From contig CAWGMT010000020.1 of NCBI GenBank assembly GCA_963823675.1, forward strand, positions 1-64,000: a DNA stretch of 64,000 bases, written 5' to 3'. Shown in pieces: positions 1 to 10,261 of the stretch (position 1 is its first letter; each line of letters starts with the position of its first letter). The translations under genes and the position numbers were made by a program. The notes under the pieces are model-generated. The model was not told the origin of the DNA. It saw nothing but the letters and a program-made list of their open reading frames with translations, and ran no database searches. The stretch is from CAWGMT01 sp963823675 (GTDB lineage: Bacteria > Planctomycetota > Planctomycetia > Isosphaerales > Isosphaeraceae).

Positions 1-1900
1 GATCAAGGACGATCGTAAGCCCTAGTCCCGCCTGTCTCAGGTCTTTGCCATTATTCTCCCAAGGAAGATCGGCTCGGCCGATGAAGTGGTAAACGATGTT
101 GGCCACGATCGGATCGGCATTACGTCCCAGAGGTTTCTCCACGAAGAAGATGACCGAATCGGGCGCGTCGCCTTTCCATCGACCACTTTAGGTTCCATCG
201 ACGCTTGGAGTGACTGCATGCCGCTCGTTAACTCGACGTCAACGGCTGCAAGCTTCTCGGTAGGATTCAGATCCTTCCAAGGTAGGAAACGGCCGTTGAC
301 CCGGACCACCTCTACTCCGGCAGTCGGTGGCGTAGTGGCCTTGCGACCGTTGAACGCGTCGATTACCTCCGATGACTTGTAAAGCTGGTTCCCGGCCGTA
401 AAGATCTTGGTCGTTGTCCGCAATTTCAGTTTGTCCACACCGTTGGACGTCAGCTCCGCCGGCAGGCCGGTGAGCGGAATGGGAACGACGGTTGCCGGCT
501 TGTCTTGTAGATCCAACCGTCAAGCCGAGGGGTTTGGGCTGACGAAACCGGCGGCTTCCACTGCGCCGTGCTATAATTGAGCCAATGCCCCCATGCCCTC
601 GACGGCAACCTCCAGGTCGATACCCTGGATCCCCAGTCCGTCACCCACCGGCGGCAGCAGGAAGTACGCCGACTTGAAGTTCGGTTCCGCCACCACCACC
701 AGCCGGTCCTGTACCTCCTTCGGGTACTTCCCGATCCCCAGAAAACCGTCCGCGATTGTCGCCCGCTCGACGATCCGCTGCACTCGGAAGTCGATCACTT
801 CCCTGCCTTTCTTTACCTTCGTGGCATTCTTGACCGATACCGAGTACCCCACCCCGCCGAAGAACCCGCCGGCTTCCGGCCTGTCAGCCTTAGCCGGATC
901 GACGTATGACGGCGGCTTCAGTTCCTCCAAGAGCTCGTCGTTGATCCGCTTCAGGAGCGGCTGCAAGTAATTGTCGATCTTGCTCATGTCGAAGTTTTCG
1001 CCCTCGATTGCCTCAACCTTGATCGCCCGATTGTTGGTCAACTCCTCGCGGATCGACGCGATGTCGGCCCTAGCATTGGCCGAAACCAGCCCAAACCAGG
1101 AGGCACGGGCGGCGAACTGGTGGTGTGAGCTGTAGTGACTATAAGTCTGGTCCCAGTCGACAGTGACCGTGAATCCCGCCTTAGGTGTCAAGCCGAGGTA
1201 GACGAACTCGACGTGCAGCGGCACGCCCGTGTTGCCTCGAGCCAGCTTCTCGTAGACATCGGTCCCGTTGCTGGTGAGCTCAAGTAAGAAGGCCATCTTC
1301 TGGCTCGCCGTGGCAGGCCCGATCCCACCCCCCTGAGGCTGCGAGGATAGCAGCGCCCCGACCTGAGGTGAGAGCAGGCTGACCTTCGCCGACTTCAGCG
1401 GCATTCCTGAGAGCCGGATTTCCTCCGGCCTGGTACCGGGGAACTTGTCGATGACAGCCTGCTTGAGTTGGTCCAATGACTCCGGAGGCACCGCCAGCGT
1501 GGCGGCGAACTGGAGGATGCCGCCCTCGAGAAGCGTGGCGGGGTTGGCTGGGTCTGGGAATTGGTATCGGACCAAGGAGAACTCGGGCTCGCGGCGGCCC
1601 TGGTAGGAGCGCTCGTACAAACGGGGGGAGTTGGGGATGTAGTACCACTGGTTGCGTTGGAGCGCGTCGCGGACAACGGTGAAGAGCTCGGGCACCCCCT
1701 CGATCTCGACCTTCACGTCTTGGGCGATGTCCTCGGCGGCAAGGCTGGCCTGGGCGGAGGCACGGCCGCTCAGCGGCCCGATCAGCAGGGCGTGCACAGG
1801 GCGACCGAACCCGCAATGGTGAGCGACATCTGGCAGGGTGGGTGACGTCCTTAAGCGTGGGCGGACCCAAGGCATTAGCATGGTCGTTCGCGGGTTCCAT
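1..1900 (-). CDS. Exported paralogue A of tandem secreted family (partial, frameshifted)
   Basis: Function unknown. The ATG at 1898-1900 follows AAGGAG with 7 bases between. The first residues are in one frame; a hydrophobic signal-like stretch ending in SGRASAQ and the mature protein (from about 1790) are in others. The main block (571-1790) begins ASLAAEDIAQDV and includes VDWDQTYSHY and a GGFFGGVGYSVSV stretch. That frame stops at 571, but the C-terminal domain resumes at about 516 (LKLRTTTKIFTAGNQLYKSS) and shifts again near 178 into FFVEKPLGRN and NNGKDLRQAGLGLTIVLD, running off the left edge. Paralogue F (7024-8925) has the same blocks in the same order, which shows that these pieces are one gene. 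It is the most downstream member of five minus-strand genes. The breaks may be assembly indels or real decay. Confidence 0.75.
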
Positions 1901-2180
1901 TGAGCAACTCCTTGATAGATGTGAGGGACCGCAAATCGATGTCGAGCTGCGACAACGTAGACTGTTCGATGATGCTACCAATCGCCACGCCGAATTTCAA
2001 AAAGTGAAAACGCAGCAGGATCGGTTGAGAGCCCTAGGTTCCGCAGATTGCAGGTTATCAGCCGGGTTAGATGAAGACCGACCGAGGAGCCGGTGTTCAT
2101 CGCTGCTTTCTAGGGCTTGCGGGCTCACAACGGGCGCTATCGGCCTGGGAGCATCTTGTTCGTGATATCGATGCTTGTGT
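1900..2180. repeat. Diverged duplicate of a gene-tail/spacer/gene-start segment (copy 1)
   Basis: This segment holds the last codons of paralogue B, the B-A spacer and the Shine-Dalgarno/start of A. It resembles 6201-6500, the tail of E, the E-D spacer and the start of D. Shared blocks include GGGAGCATCTTGT, GATATCGATGCTTGTGTCCG and GAGCAACTCCT. The match is diverged, with small indels, and points to tandem duplication as the origin of the cluster. Confidence 0.6.
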
Positions 2181-3635
2181 CCGTGAAGGTCGTTGGCTTC
2201 AAGTCGTCCTTATCGCCCATCGAGTAATAGACGGCTCCGTTTTCCGGTACCTCCGTGCCGTGTTCTCAAGCTTGAGGAAGAGTACTTCGACTTCATCGCC
2301 CTGGGAACCACCCGGTGCAAGACGGAATGGTCCAGCGCTCGACTCGGTCGCGTCTTTCCCTTCCCCAACGATCTGCGTCAGGCGGAACTCGACATACTTC
2401 AACTGGACGAATCGAGCGTTGTCAAATGCCGGCAGGACGTTACGTACCCTGACCGTCTCGGTGAGAGCCTCGTCGCGCACAATGATCTCCGACACGGCCG
2501 GGCTAACCTCTACGCGTACGACCCTCGCCAACTTGGAGAAGTTGAGGAATCCGTCAAGGGCCGCCACCCGCTGGGCGGCCTGGTGAACATGAAAGTCGAT
2601 CGACTCCGATCCGCGTTTCACTTGCCCGACCGGCTTCATGGCTGGCCCCCACCTCAAGTCGACCATGCCCCCGCCGTCTCCTTGCCCGGTGGCCCCAGGT
2701 AATAAGAGGTTCGGGAACAACGCTGGCCGTACCAGAATCTCCTCGTTGATCCGCCACAATAGAGGCTGGAGGAACCGCTGGATCTTGGCAAGATTGTCCT
2801 CGTCGCCGATCACTTCGAGCTGAACGGCGCGGACTCCGATCAGATCCTCAAGGACTGCCCGAAAGGCGCCGTCCTGCATTTCGGGCATGAGTGCGGAGCG
2901 GAAGGCTCGGGCACGGAAACTCTCATCCTTGCTATAATGATTGTATGCTTGCTCCCAATCCACCTTGGCTCGAAGTCCAAACTTCGGCGCCACGATAGGA
3001 TAGGTAATTTCCAGATGAATCGCGAGGGTTTCTCCTTTCAGGACGATCCTCTCCAAACTTTGAGCTGCTGCCTTAGTGACCTTCCACAGGAAGAGAATAG
3101 AATCACCGACCGGGGCGCCGACCCCACTGGCGACTGGTTGCTTTTGCTGCGGCAGGAAAAGGCTCGCGGAAGCCGAGCTTATTGGGAGAAGCGAGAGTTT
3201 CAGATCCTCGCCGCCTCGAGTCGAGGCCCTCTTGGCAAGGACTCTCTTCATCTGGTCGAGAGTTTCCTGTGGCTCGCGTACCGATACTTCGAACCGGACG
3301 GAGCCACCCTCGGTCCGTCTGGCTGGCTCGGGGTTCTCATAGTGCACCAGGGAGAACGCCCACCCGGGGCGCTGACGAGACGTATGGCCGTCGAGGGGCA
3401 GATAGGTGGGCAGATAGTACCACTGATCGCGTTGGGAGGCGTCACGGACGAGCGTGACGTTCTGTTGGAGCCCGGCGACAGTGATGGCAACATCCTCTAT
3501 AATATCTTCGGCCCCTAAGCTCGGTTGGCCTGTGCCTGGCCTACGAGCGGCCCGGCTAAGAGGGTGGCGCACAAGGCTGCCCCGAGCACGAGGCGGGCAC
3601 ACGCCGTGCGGTGCGAACGGATCGATGTTGATCAT
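2137..3635 (-). CDS. Exported paralogue B, mosaic of the A/F and D types (frameshifted)
   Basis: Function unknown; about 500 residues. The ATG at 3633-3635 precedes a signal peptide visible in a neighbouring frame (LVLGAALCATLLAGPLVGQA), so a shift lies near 3590, and another returns to the main frame at QPSLGAEDIIEDV. The N-terminal and middle parts match paralogues A and F (RDQWYYLPTYLPL; VDWEQAYNHYS; LQPLLWRINEEIL). The C-terminal part instead matches D (VRVRNVLPAFDNARF; VGEGKDATESSAGPF). The long frame ends at 2199 in unrelated residues, but a shift near 2255 restores a tail like that of D, ending LKPTTFTDTSIDITNKMLPG with a TAG at 2137-2139. The protein is therefore a natural chimera of two family types. 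Start and frame joins are inferred. Confidence 0.75.
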
Positions 3636-3891
3636 CGCCACGAGAGGGAAGTCGAGTGGTCGTTTGCCTGCATCATGGCTCGATTCCACGCGAAAGGTCG
3701 GTATGCCGGCTCTGGCACGATTGCGACCAGACTCGCCCGGAATCATCCGCGATCGAGACCGATTCTAAGGGCTGTCGTGGCGTACCGCAAACGAAATCCC
3801 GGCCAGAGGCCGGCTCTTGAGGTCCGGAGCCGGCGAATCGCGATTGAAAGTCCTGAAATGCCTGTCGGCGCCCGCGGTCGAGTCAGCGGGA

Positions 3892-6201
3892 TTATCGCCC
3901 TGGGAGCATCGAGTCGGTGATGTCGGCGCTGGTGCCTTCGATAGTCGTCGGCTTCAAGTCGTCCTTGCCGCTCTGATAGTAGGCGGACCCCTCCAGCCGG
4001 TACTTCCTCGGCTTGGTACCCGGCTTCAGGAACGGGACTGTGGCCTCTGCGCCGTCGCGCCCGCCGGCGCCAGTCGGAACGGGCCTGCGGAGGACTCAAC
4101 GGCGTCACCGCCCTCGCCAACCACCTGCACGATCCGGACCTCGACGAACCGAAGCTCGGTCTTGCGGGCCGCGTCGCGGCCGGCAGAAGGTTGCGCACCG
4201 TAACAGACTCGAGCAGGCCCGGATCACGCTGGAAGTCCTCGAACGGGTCGGGGCCGACCTCGATGCGCACCGCCTCGGGCGGCACGGTCACCTTCGCCGG
4301 GTCGGCAATGGGAGGGAGTTCGAAGTCCGACAGCGATGCCGACTCACCGGGCTTAAGCGTCAGCGCGTCGCCGCGGCGAGGCCGGGCGAAGCGGCCGGGG
4401 CCAGACTGGATGTACTCGACGGTCGCGGTCCGGCGGCCGGCGTTCGTGAGCCTGCCGTCGGCGACAGACAGGTCGTGCCGGGCGCGGCGGGCCAGCGAGA
4501 TAGAAATGGAGATGGGTCTCTGGCCCTTGACGGCCGGGTCACCGTTGTAAGCCCAATCAAACTCAAGCGGCAGGCCGGCCTCGCTTGTCAACCGCCAGAG
4601 GACTGGTCCAGACCGGTTAATGTCGAGCGACATTTGCAGTTGCATCACATCACCGACAACTTGGGCCGTAATCGACTCTATTCCAGGAACGCGCGAGTCT
4701 CGCGGCATCGGGTTCCACGAGCTAAAGATGCCCAACCGCCTTTCATTGGTTTTCTCCAACTCCCGATCGAGCGACGACGAGAGCCGGGCATCAAGTGCCA
4801 ACCTGGCCTCTAGATTGAGAATAGCCAGCCTCGGGTTCGCCTGATCGAATTGCACCAAGCCGAGTATTTCTCGGTCACCGATCCGGCGGGTCAATGGAAG
4901 CGCTTCGGTAGGGAGGCGCGGAGAGTGGCGTCGGGGCCTTCCATGACGAGATCGACAGCGCGGGACCAACCTGCAGCAGACTGCACGATTTGTTCCCAAC
5001 TCACCACCTTGTTGGTGTCAGCGATGGCCTGAATTCGGGCCAGAGCTTCGGTGATTGCTCCCAAGGAAAGATTATCGACGGGCCAATCGGGGAGAGCCTT
5101 ATACTTGCGCAGCATCCTGCCAAACTCAAGTTCATCGCGCTTGCGTCGTGCGTCGCGTAATCGGTATTCGATTCTTGAGAGCATCCCCAATTTCCACGAG
5201 CCTATTTCACGCTCAAATCCTTGTTTTCCAATAAATCCGACCTCACCGGTCAGTGCAGGTCTAGATTGATACTTCGATTCAACATATTTTATATCGTTAT
5301 TATTGAAGTCGATGCATCTCCAAAAAAGATCCGCATGCCTTCCGCAAAGACCGCCGCTCAGGTCATGAGTGATTCTATCGGTTTTCAGGAAGCTCTCGAA
5401 TGTTTCGCGATTAAAATATGTAATCTTTTCGTTGTCCAATGCCATATCACACGAAACGCGCGAAGTTTCCTCCGTTGCCTCCGTCGGTGCCTGCTAAGTC
5501 CTTTATTTCTACGACATTCCCGGGGACATTGGCGAATCCGTATCCCCCTTTCTCACCGATCGTCCGCGCATCCAAACCTCTGGCTCCCTTGGATTCAAAA
5601 TGCAACGAGCCTGCTCGGGTGAATATGATACAGCGTGCGATCAGTGTAAGATCCCCCCCACGAAGGTCGCGGGCCATTTTTTCGCCTTTCAGCGCCAAAA
5701 CTGGGAATGGAAGTCCCTTCGCGCTGAGAATCTCTAATTGTTGTTCGCTCATGTCGCCGGCACTGAGGTCAACATTTAAAATGTCAGAAATGCGAATAGT
5801 CTCAGCGATGATTATAATATTCTTTGGGCAGTTCTTCTTGCTGAATACGTAATTGCTGCCACCGATCTCGATATCATCCGCGAATACGACGGTTGTAGTC
5901 TTGTCACCCGCGGTCGATACTCGAGGCAGAGCTTTTGTATGACCAATCCAATCCTCGACCTGCATCTCCGGTCGCGAAAGTGTGGCCTGCGCCTGGCGCG
6001 GCCGCTCAAAGGACCGATCAGGTGGGAGACACAAAGTGCAGCTCCAAGGGCCCGGAGCAGCCACACGTGGCGACAAGGCGGGACGGTCTCCGGCATGGGC
6101 GGAGCGAGGGCTTTCGCATGGGTTGATCTCCGTGTCTCTGGGTGGATATCGATGGCCGTTCCCCCAAACTCCGTGACAGTTTGGAAATTCGTGGCTTCCA
6201 C
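3892..6201 (-). CDS. Exported paralogue D, large glycine-containing secreted protein (frameshifted)
   Basis: Function unknown; about 770 residues when joined across about five shifts (near 5995, 5450, 4900, 4175 and 4060). The GTG at 6199-6201 follows AGGAGTTGCTCG, matching the start region of paralogue A. A signal peptide (LLRALGAALCVSHLIGPLSG) leads to FADDIEIGG and KKNCPKNIIIIAE, then a glycine-rich stretch (EKGGYGFANVPGN; GTDGGNGGNFA). The middle section (5445-4900) is rich in Asp and Arg. The C-terminal section has PGESASLSDFELPP, then VRNLLPA and LRFVEVRIVQVVGEGGDAVE, as in paralogue B, ending TSADITDSMLPGR with TAA at 3892-3894. The frames could instead be two or three separate genes, but the continuous homology to B across the two 3' shifts argues for one. 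Confidence 0.65.
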
Positions 6202-6500
6202 CGAGCAACTCCTAGGTGGATGGGAGCGATCGGAGTGGAGATCGCCTGAGGTTCAAGTGGTGCCGCGACAGCCGAGATCGAAGAATGAATTTACCACTCG
6301 TCACGCCGACTTGCAAAAGAGAATTAGTCCGTGCGGCCTGGAGCCCCGGAGTACGGAGGCCAGGCTATCGCGGGCTCGCAACCTGGCGAGAGGAAGGCCG
6401 ACCGGGGTGCCGGCGGTCGTTTCTGCGCTGGGGGCTCACATCGGTGCGATCGGCCGGGGCCGGGGAGCATCTTGTCCGTGATATCGATGCTTGTGTCCGT
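6201..6500. repeat. Diverged duplicate of a gene-tail/spacer/gene-start segment (copy 2)
   Basis: Counterpart of 1900-2180. It contains a family tail (TDTSIDITDKMLPG, read on the minus strand at about 6460-6510), a spacer of about 260 bp and the Shine-Dalgarno/GTG start of paralogue D. Shared words with copy 1 include GGGAGCATCTTGT, GATATCGATGCTTGTGTCCG and CGTCACGCCGA-like blocks. Confidence 0.6.
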
Positions 6501-6927
6501 GAGGTCTGCGCATGCTGTATTTGTGCTGCCTCCTCGCATACTCGGTGGTTTTCTCGACAATGTCCAAAGTGTCCGTGATTCTCTTCGCAGGCGTGGTGTC
6601 ACCATCACATGATATCTATATATTAACATTTTGAGTAATGTGAATTCTGTCTGAGATAATAATTATATTCTTAGGGCACTCTCCGCTCGCATGGCGAAAT
6701 GTTCGCCCTCCCAGATCGATGTCATTGCAAAGGATGACCGCCGTCGCCTTCCCTTGCTCCAGGGGAATGGTGGCGTCTGCATGTGACCGCTCCATCCAGT
6801 TCACCAGGTACGCGTTGCTGTCGATCAAAGGGGTCTCATGCGGATCAGCTTGCGCTAGTGCCATCGCGGGCGTGGCGAGAGCAAGTAGAGCCGAGACCAG
6901 AGGGTGCATGAGGCTACGTATTGCCAT
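6455..6927 (-). pseudogene. Short paralogue E: N-terminus of D type joined to a family tail
   Basis: The ATG at 6925-6927 has GGAGG with 8 bases between. The signal peptide (HPLVSALLALATPAMALAQA) is followed by about 75 residues like the start of mature D: NDIDLGGRTF and GECPKNIIIISDRIHI match FADDIEIGG and KNCPKNIIIIAETIRI. The frame stops at 6616. Shortly after, in another frame, the common C-terminal tail DTSIDITDKMLPG appears (about 6460-6510). All of the middle of D, several hundred codons, is missing. This looks like an internal-deletion derivative. The first 104 codons could still give a short secreted peptide. Confidence 0.6.
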
Positions 6928-7023
6928 CGGTGTGACCTCCGGAACACAAGAAACCGATGGTTCGTTTGCGTGCTCGATAGCGCCGTTGATGCCGACCAAT
7001 CGCCGCCGATGAAAACGAACGAT

Positions 7024-8925
7024 TCATCTCTTCCCCTCCCTGGGCCAGTTAGTTGGATCGAGGACCACGGTCATCCCCAGCTTTCGCAGATCCTTGCCGT
7101 TGTCCTCCCATTGGAGTGCTCGGGCGCCCCTCCAACTCGTAGGTGATGGTCGCGAAGATCGGTGCCCTCTCGCCGTTCGACGTCTTCTCCACGAAAAAGT
7201 TCACCGGATCTGGTGGGTAATACACTCCATTGATCCTCTTGGCCGCCATTCTTGTCCTCAATGACTGCTCGCCACATGCGAGCTTGATGTCAACCGCATT
7301 CAACTGGCCCGCTTCATTGATCATTCGCCACGGCAGGAAGCGGCCGGTGACACGGACAACATCCACTCCGGACGTCGGCGGAGAGACTGCCTTGCGGCCG
7401 TTGAACGTAGCCACGATTTCCGATCCCTTGTAGAGTTGATTGCTCTGCGTGAGGATCTTGGTCGTCACTTTGAATTGAAACTGGCCCGGCCTTCTGTTCC
7501 TGAGCTCGGCCGGGAGCGGGTTTAGTGGGATCGATAAGACGGAGGCGCTCGTCACATCCCGAGACGATAAGCGGCCGGATGGATTCTCAACGCGCCTCGT
7601 CCATCCCTGGTTTGAATTCCACCTCGCCTTCTCCGCGGGGAGGAGGTCTTCCGCGCCGTTGATGGCGACTTCCAGATCAACTTCCTCAATCCCTAGGCCG
7701 TCCCCTACCGGCGGCAACAGGAAATACGCCGACCTACCCGACTCCAGCACAGTCACCAGCCGGTCCTGTACCTCCTTGGGATACTTGCCGATCCCCAGGA
7801 AACCGTCCGCGATCGTCGCACGCTCCATGATCCGCTGCACTCGAAAGTCAATGACCTCCGTCCCCTTCTTCACCTTACCGACTTCCTTGATCGCCACTGA
7901 GTACCCCACACCGCCGAAGAACCCGCCGCTTTCAGGCGTCACAGCCCGCCCCGGCTCGAAGTACGACGGTGGCTTCAACTCCTCCAAGAGCACGTCGTTG
8001 ATCTGCTTGAGGATCGGCTGCATGTACTGGTCGATCGACTTGATGTCGAAGTTTTCGCCCTCGATCGCCTCCATCCGGATCACCCGGTTGTTGGTCAGCT
8101 CCTCGCGAATCTTCGTGAGGTCCGCACTCGCGCCGGCCGACACCAGACCGAACCACGAGGCCCGGGCCCGGAACTTCTCGTCCCCGCTGTAGTAGGTGTA
8201 CGCCTGGTCCCAGTTGAACGGTGACCTTGATGGCCGCCTTGGGCGTCAGGCCCAGGTAGACGAACTCGATGTGGACCGGCACGCCCGTGCTGCCCCGCGT
8301 TAGCTTCTCGTAGATGTCGGTCCCGTTGCTGGTCAGCTCCAGCAGGAAGATCATCTTCGAGTGGCTGGCGGTAGCCGGCCCGATGCCACAGCCCTGCGGC
8401 TGCGAAGATAACAGAGTCCCCTTCTGGGGCGAGAGCAGGCTGACCTTGGCCGACTTCAGCGGCATACCGGAGAGGCGGACCTCCTCGGGCCTGGTGCCGG
8501 TGAACTTGTCGACGACCGCCCTCTTGAGCTGGTCCAGCGCCTCCGGCGTTATTGCCAGTGTGGCGGCGAACTGGAGGATGCCGCCCTCGAGTAGCCTGGC
8601 GGGGTCGTCGGGGTCGGGGAACTGGTAGCGGATCAGGGAGAACTCGGGCTCGCGGCGGCCCTGGAACGAGCGCTGCGTAGAGCCGGGGCGAGTTGGGCAT
8701 GTAGTACCACTGGTTGCGCTGCAGGGCGTCGCGGACGACGGTGAAGGTCTCCTCAACGCCGTCGATCTTGACTTTGACGTCCTGAGCGATGTCCTCAGCC
8801 GCCAAGCTCGCCTGCGCCCGTGCCCGCGAGACCAGCGGACCCACCAGGAACATGGTCGCCAGCGCGGCCCATAGGACCACGGGCAGCCATAAGTTGCGGC
8901 TCGAGCGGAGTTTGACAGGTACCAT
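7024..8925 (-). CDS. Exported paralogue F, closest relative of A (frameshifted)
   Basis: Function unknown; about 630 residues. A start at 8925 gives the cleanest signal peptide of the family (LWLPVVLWAALATMFLVGPL, then ARAQASLAAEDIAQDV); an upstream in-frame ATG at 8964 is possible. Frame changes lie near 8680, 8215 and 7120. Across them the protein follows paralogue A block by block: RDALQRNQWYYMPNSPRLY, GREPEFSLIRYQFPDP, LSGMPLKSAKVSLLSP, GGFFGGVGYSVAI, VDVVRVTGRFLPW, FFVEKTSNGERAP. After the last shift it ends WEDNGKDLRKLGMTVVLDP and a TGA at 7024-7026. It is the first gene of the five-gene minus-strand run, with 1.3 kb of gene-free DNA upstream. Confidence 0.78.
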
Positions 8926-10261
8926 CCATCGCAGGGCGGCCGCACGACTGTCGGTCTGTTCCATCGCTCAGAGCCCTCTCGAGGGGACGGCCCCCGAAGC
9001 CGGGATCGGAGCCGATCCGAGACGGATGTGATCAACCCAGAGCAACGCTCAGCATAAGCGACCGGCCGCGCGGCCCGCAAGCAAAAACCGAGCCGCCTCA
9101 TCTACTCACCTACTCCGAAGGGCACCGGTGAAAAGGCAGCCCGGGCGACGGAATTCGAAACCTTCGACCTCACGGTCCCAAACGGAGCGATCTCATTTTA
9201 TGGAAAGTATCTCCAGGCAATCAGTTAAGTGGCGAGCAACTGCCGTATGTGGTTTTCAGTTTTTTCGTCCATTTCGTCGTTCCATCGTCTCTACCCCGCA
9301 TGAGACACCAACCTTACAGCGGTCAACCAGACACCCAACGACATGCAACGCACGACTCTCGGCAACTCCTGGAAGCTGAGGTGGCAGCGAATCTGAAGGA
9401 ATTACTCGTTGTGGGCTGATCGTTGCGGTCGAGAGCCGGCCACCGTCCCGGCAGCACCGCCGCGATTCGCGATCGCGCCACGAACCGGCACATACGCAAT
9501 TGAATTGGCGGTCCAGGATGGTCGCGAGGGGCGGCGCATTTCACAGCTTTGTTGACGACAGCGACTGCCACTGGGTGAAGACGGTGCTCTAACGCACCGC
9601 GCTACGAGTGCGAGCAGTCAAGCCTCGCGTAGATCCGCGAACGACAGATCTGACATATATTCCTATGGGTCAATGACTGTGCTCAGTTGACGCCACGGCG
9701 TGAGAATCCTCGCTACGGGCGAACCGCCCATGTTTTATAGAGTCTTTCGAAGTGCAAGGATCGCGGAAGGAACATAAGGCCAACACTGATTCCGAGCGAT
9801 CGATTTAACCATTTGGTGTTAAACGCTTTAGGACGAAATACATCGCTCTCCGATGTCATTTCCAGTGCCGCACAATCGACCACTCTGTCACCTCTCCCAA
9901 TTGCCTGAAATATAAGCGCTACAGACGGTTGCGTCAAGCAAATCCCGTCGCACTCTTCTTGAGTACGCGGTGCTCCGATTTCATGATCCGAATCGACGAG
10001 CCGGTCAGGAAATCGAGCATACCGGACGTGCGGCCCCTCTGGCAAATAGCCCTGGTGGATGTCTCACTTTTCCGTTCCCTCGGGCGGAGAGAATGCCAAG
10101 GGGGACGGTTCACCGCAACCTGCTTGCAGGCCGCCAATCAGGCGGTGATAATCCCCGTAGCCACCTGGGTTGTGCGAACTACAGACCGGAGAAGCTGCAC
10201 CCAAATGGGTGTGGATTCTTTGATTTACTTATATCCACCTTCGATCTCGAGGAGGTTCCGA
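8926..10261. other. 1.3-kb stretch with no recognisable gene
   Basis: This separates the divergent paralogue F and formate dehydrogenase genes, so promoters for both should lie here. It is less GC-rich than its surroundings around 9600-9900. Short open frames exist on both strands (for example 9713-10045 minus), but they have no recognisable protein features and poor codon composition for this genome. No tRNA, repeat or IS was seen. Confidence 0.6.

Noticed and set aside
4013..4813. 266-codon plus-strand frame opposite paralogue D
   Set aside because: The minus-strand frames align to paralogue B across this interval, so the plus frame is a shadow.
9713..10045. 110-codon minus-strand frame before fdh
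   Set aside because: No family, no clear Shine-Dalgarno, and composition unlike neighbouring genes.
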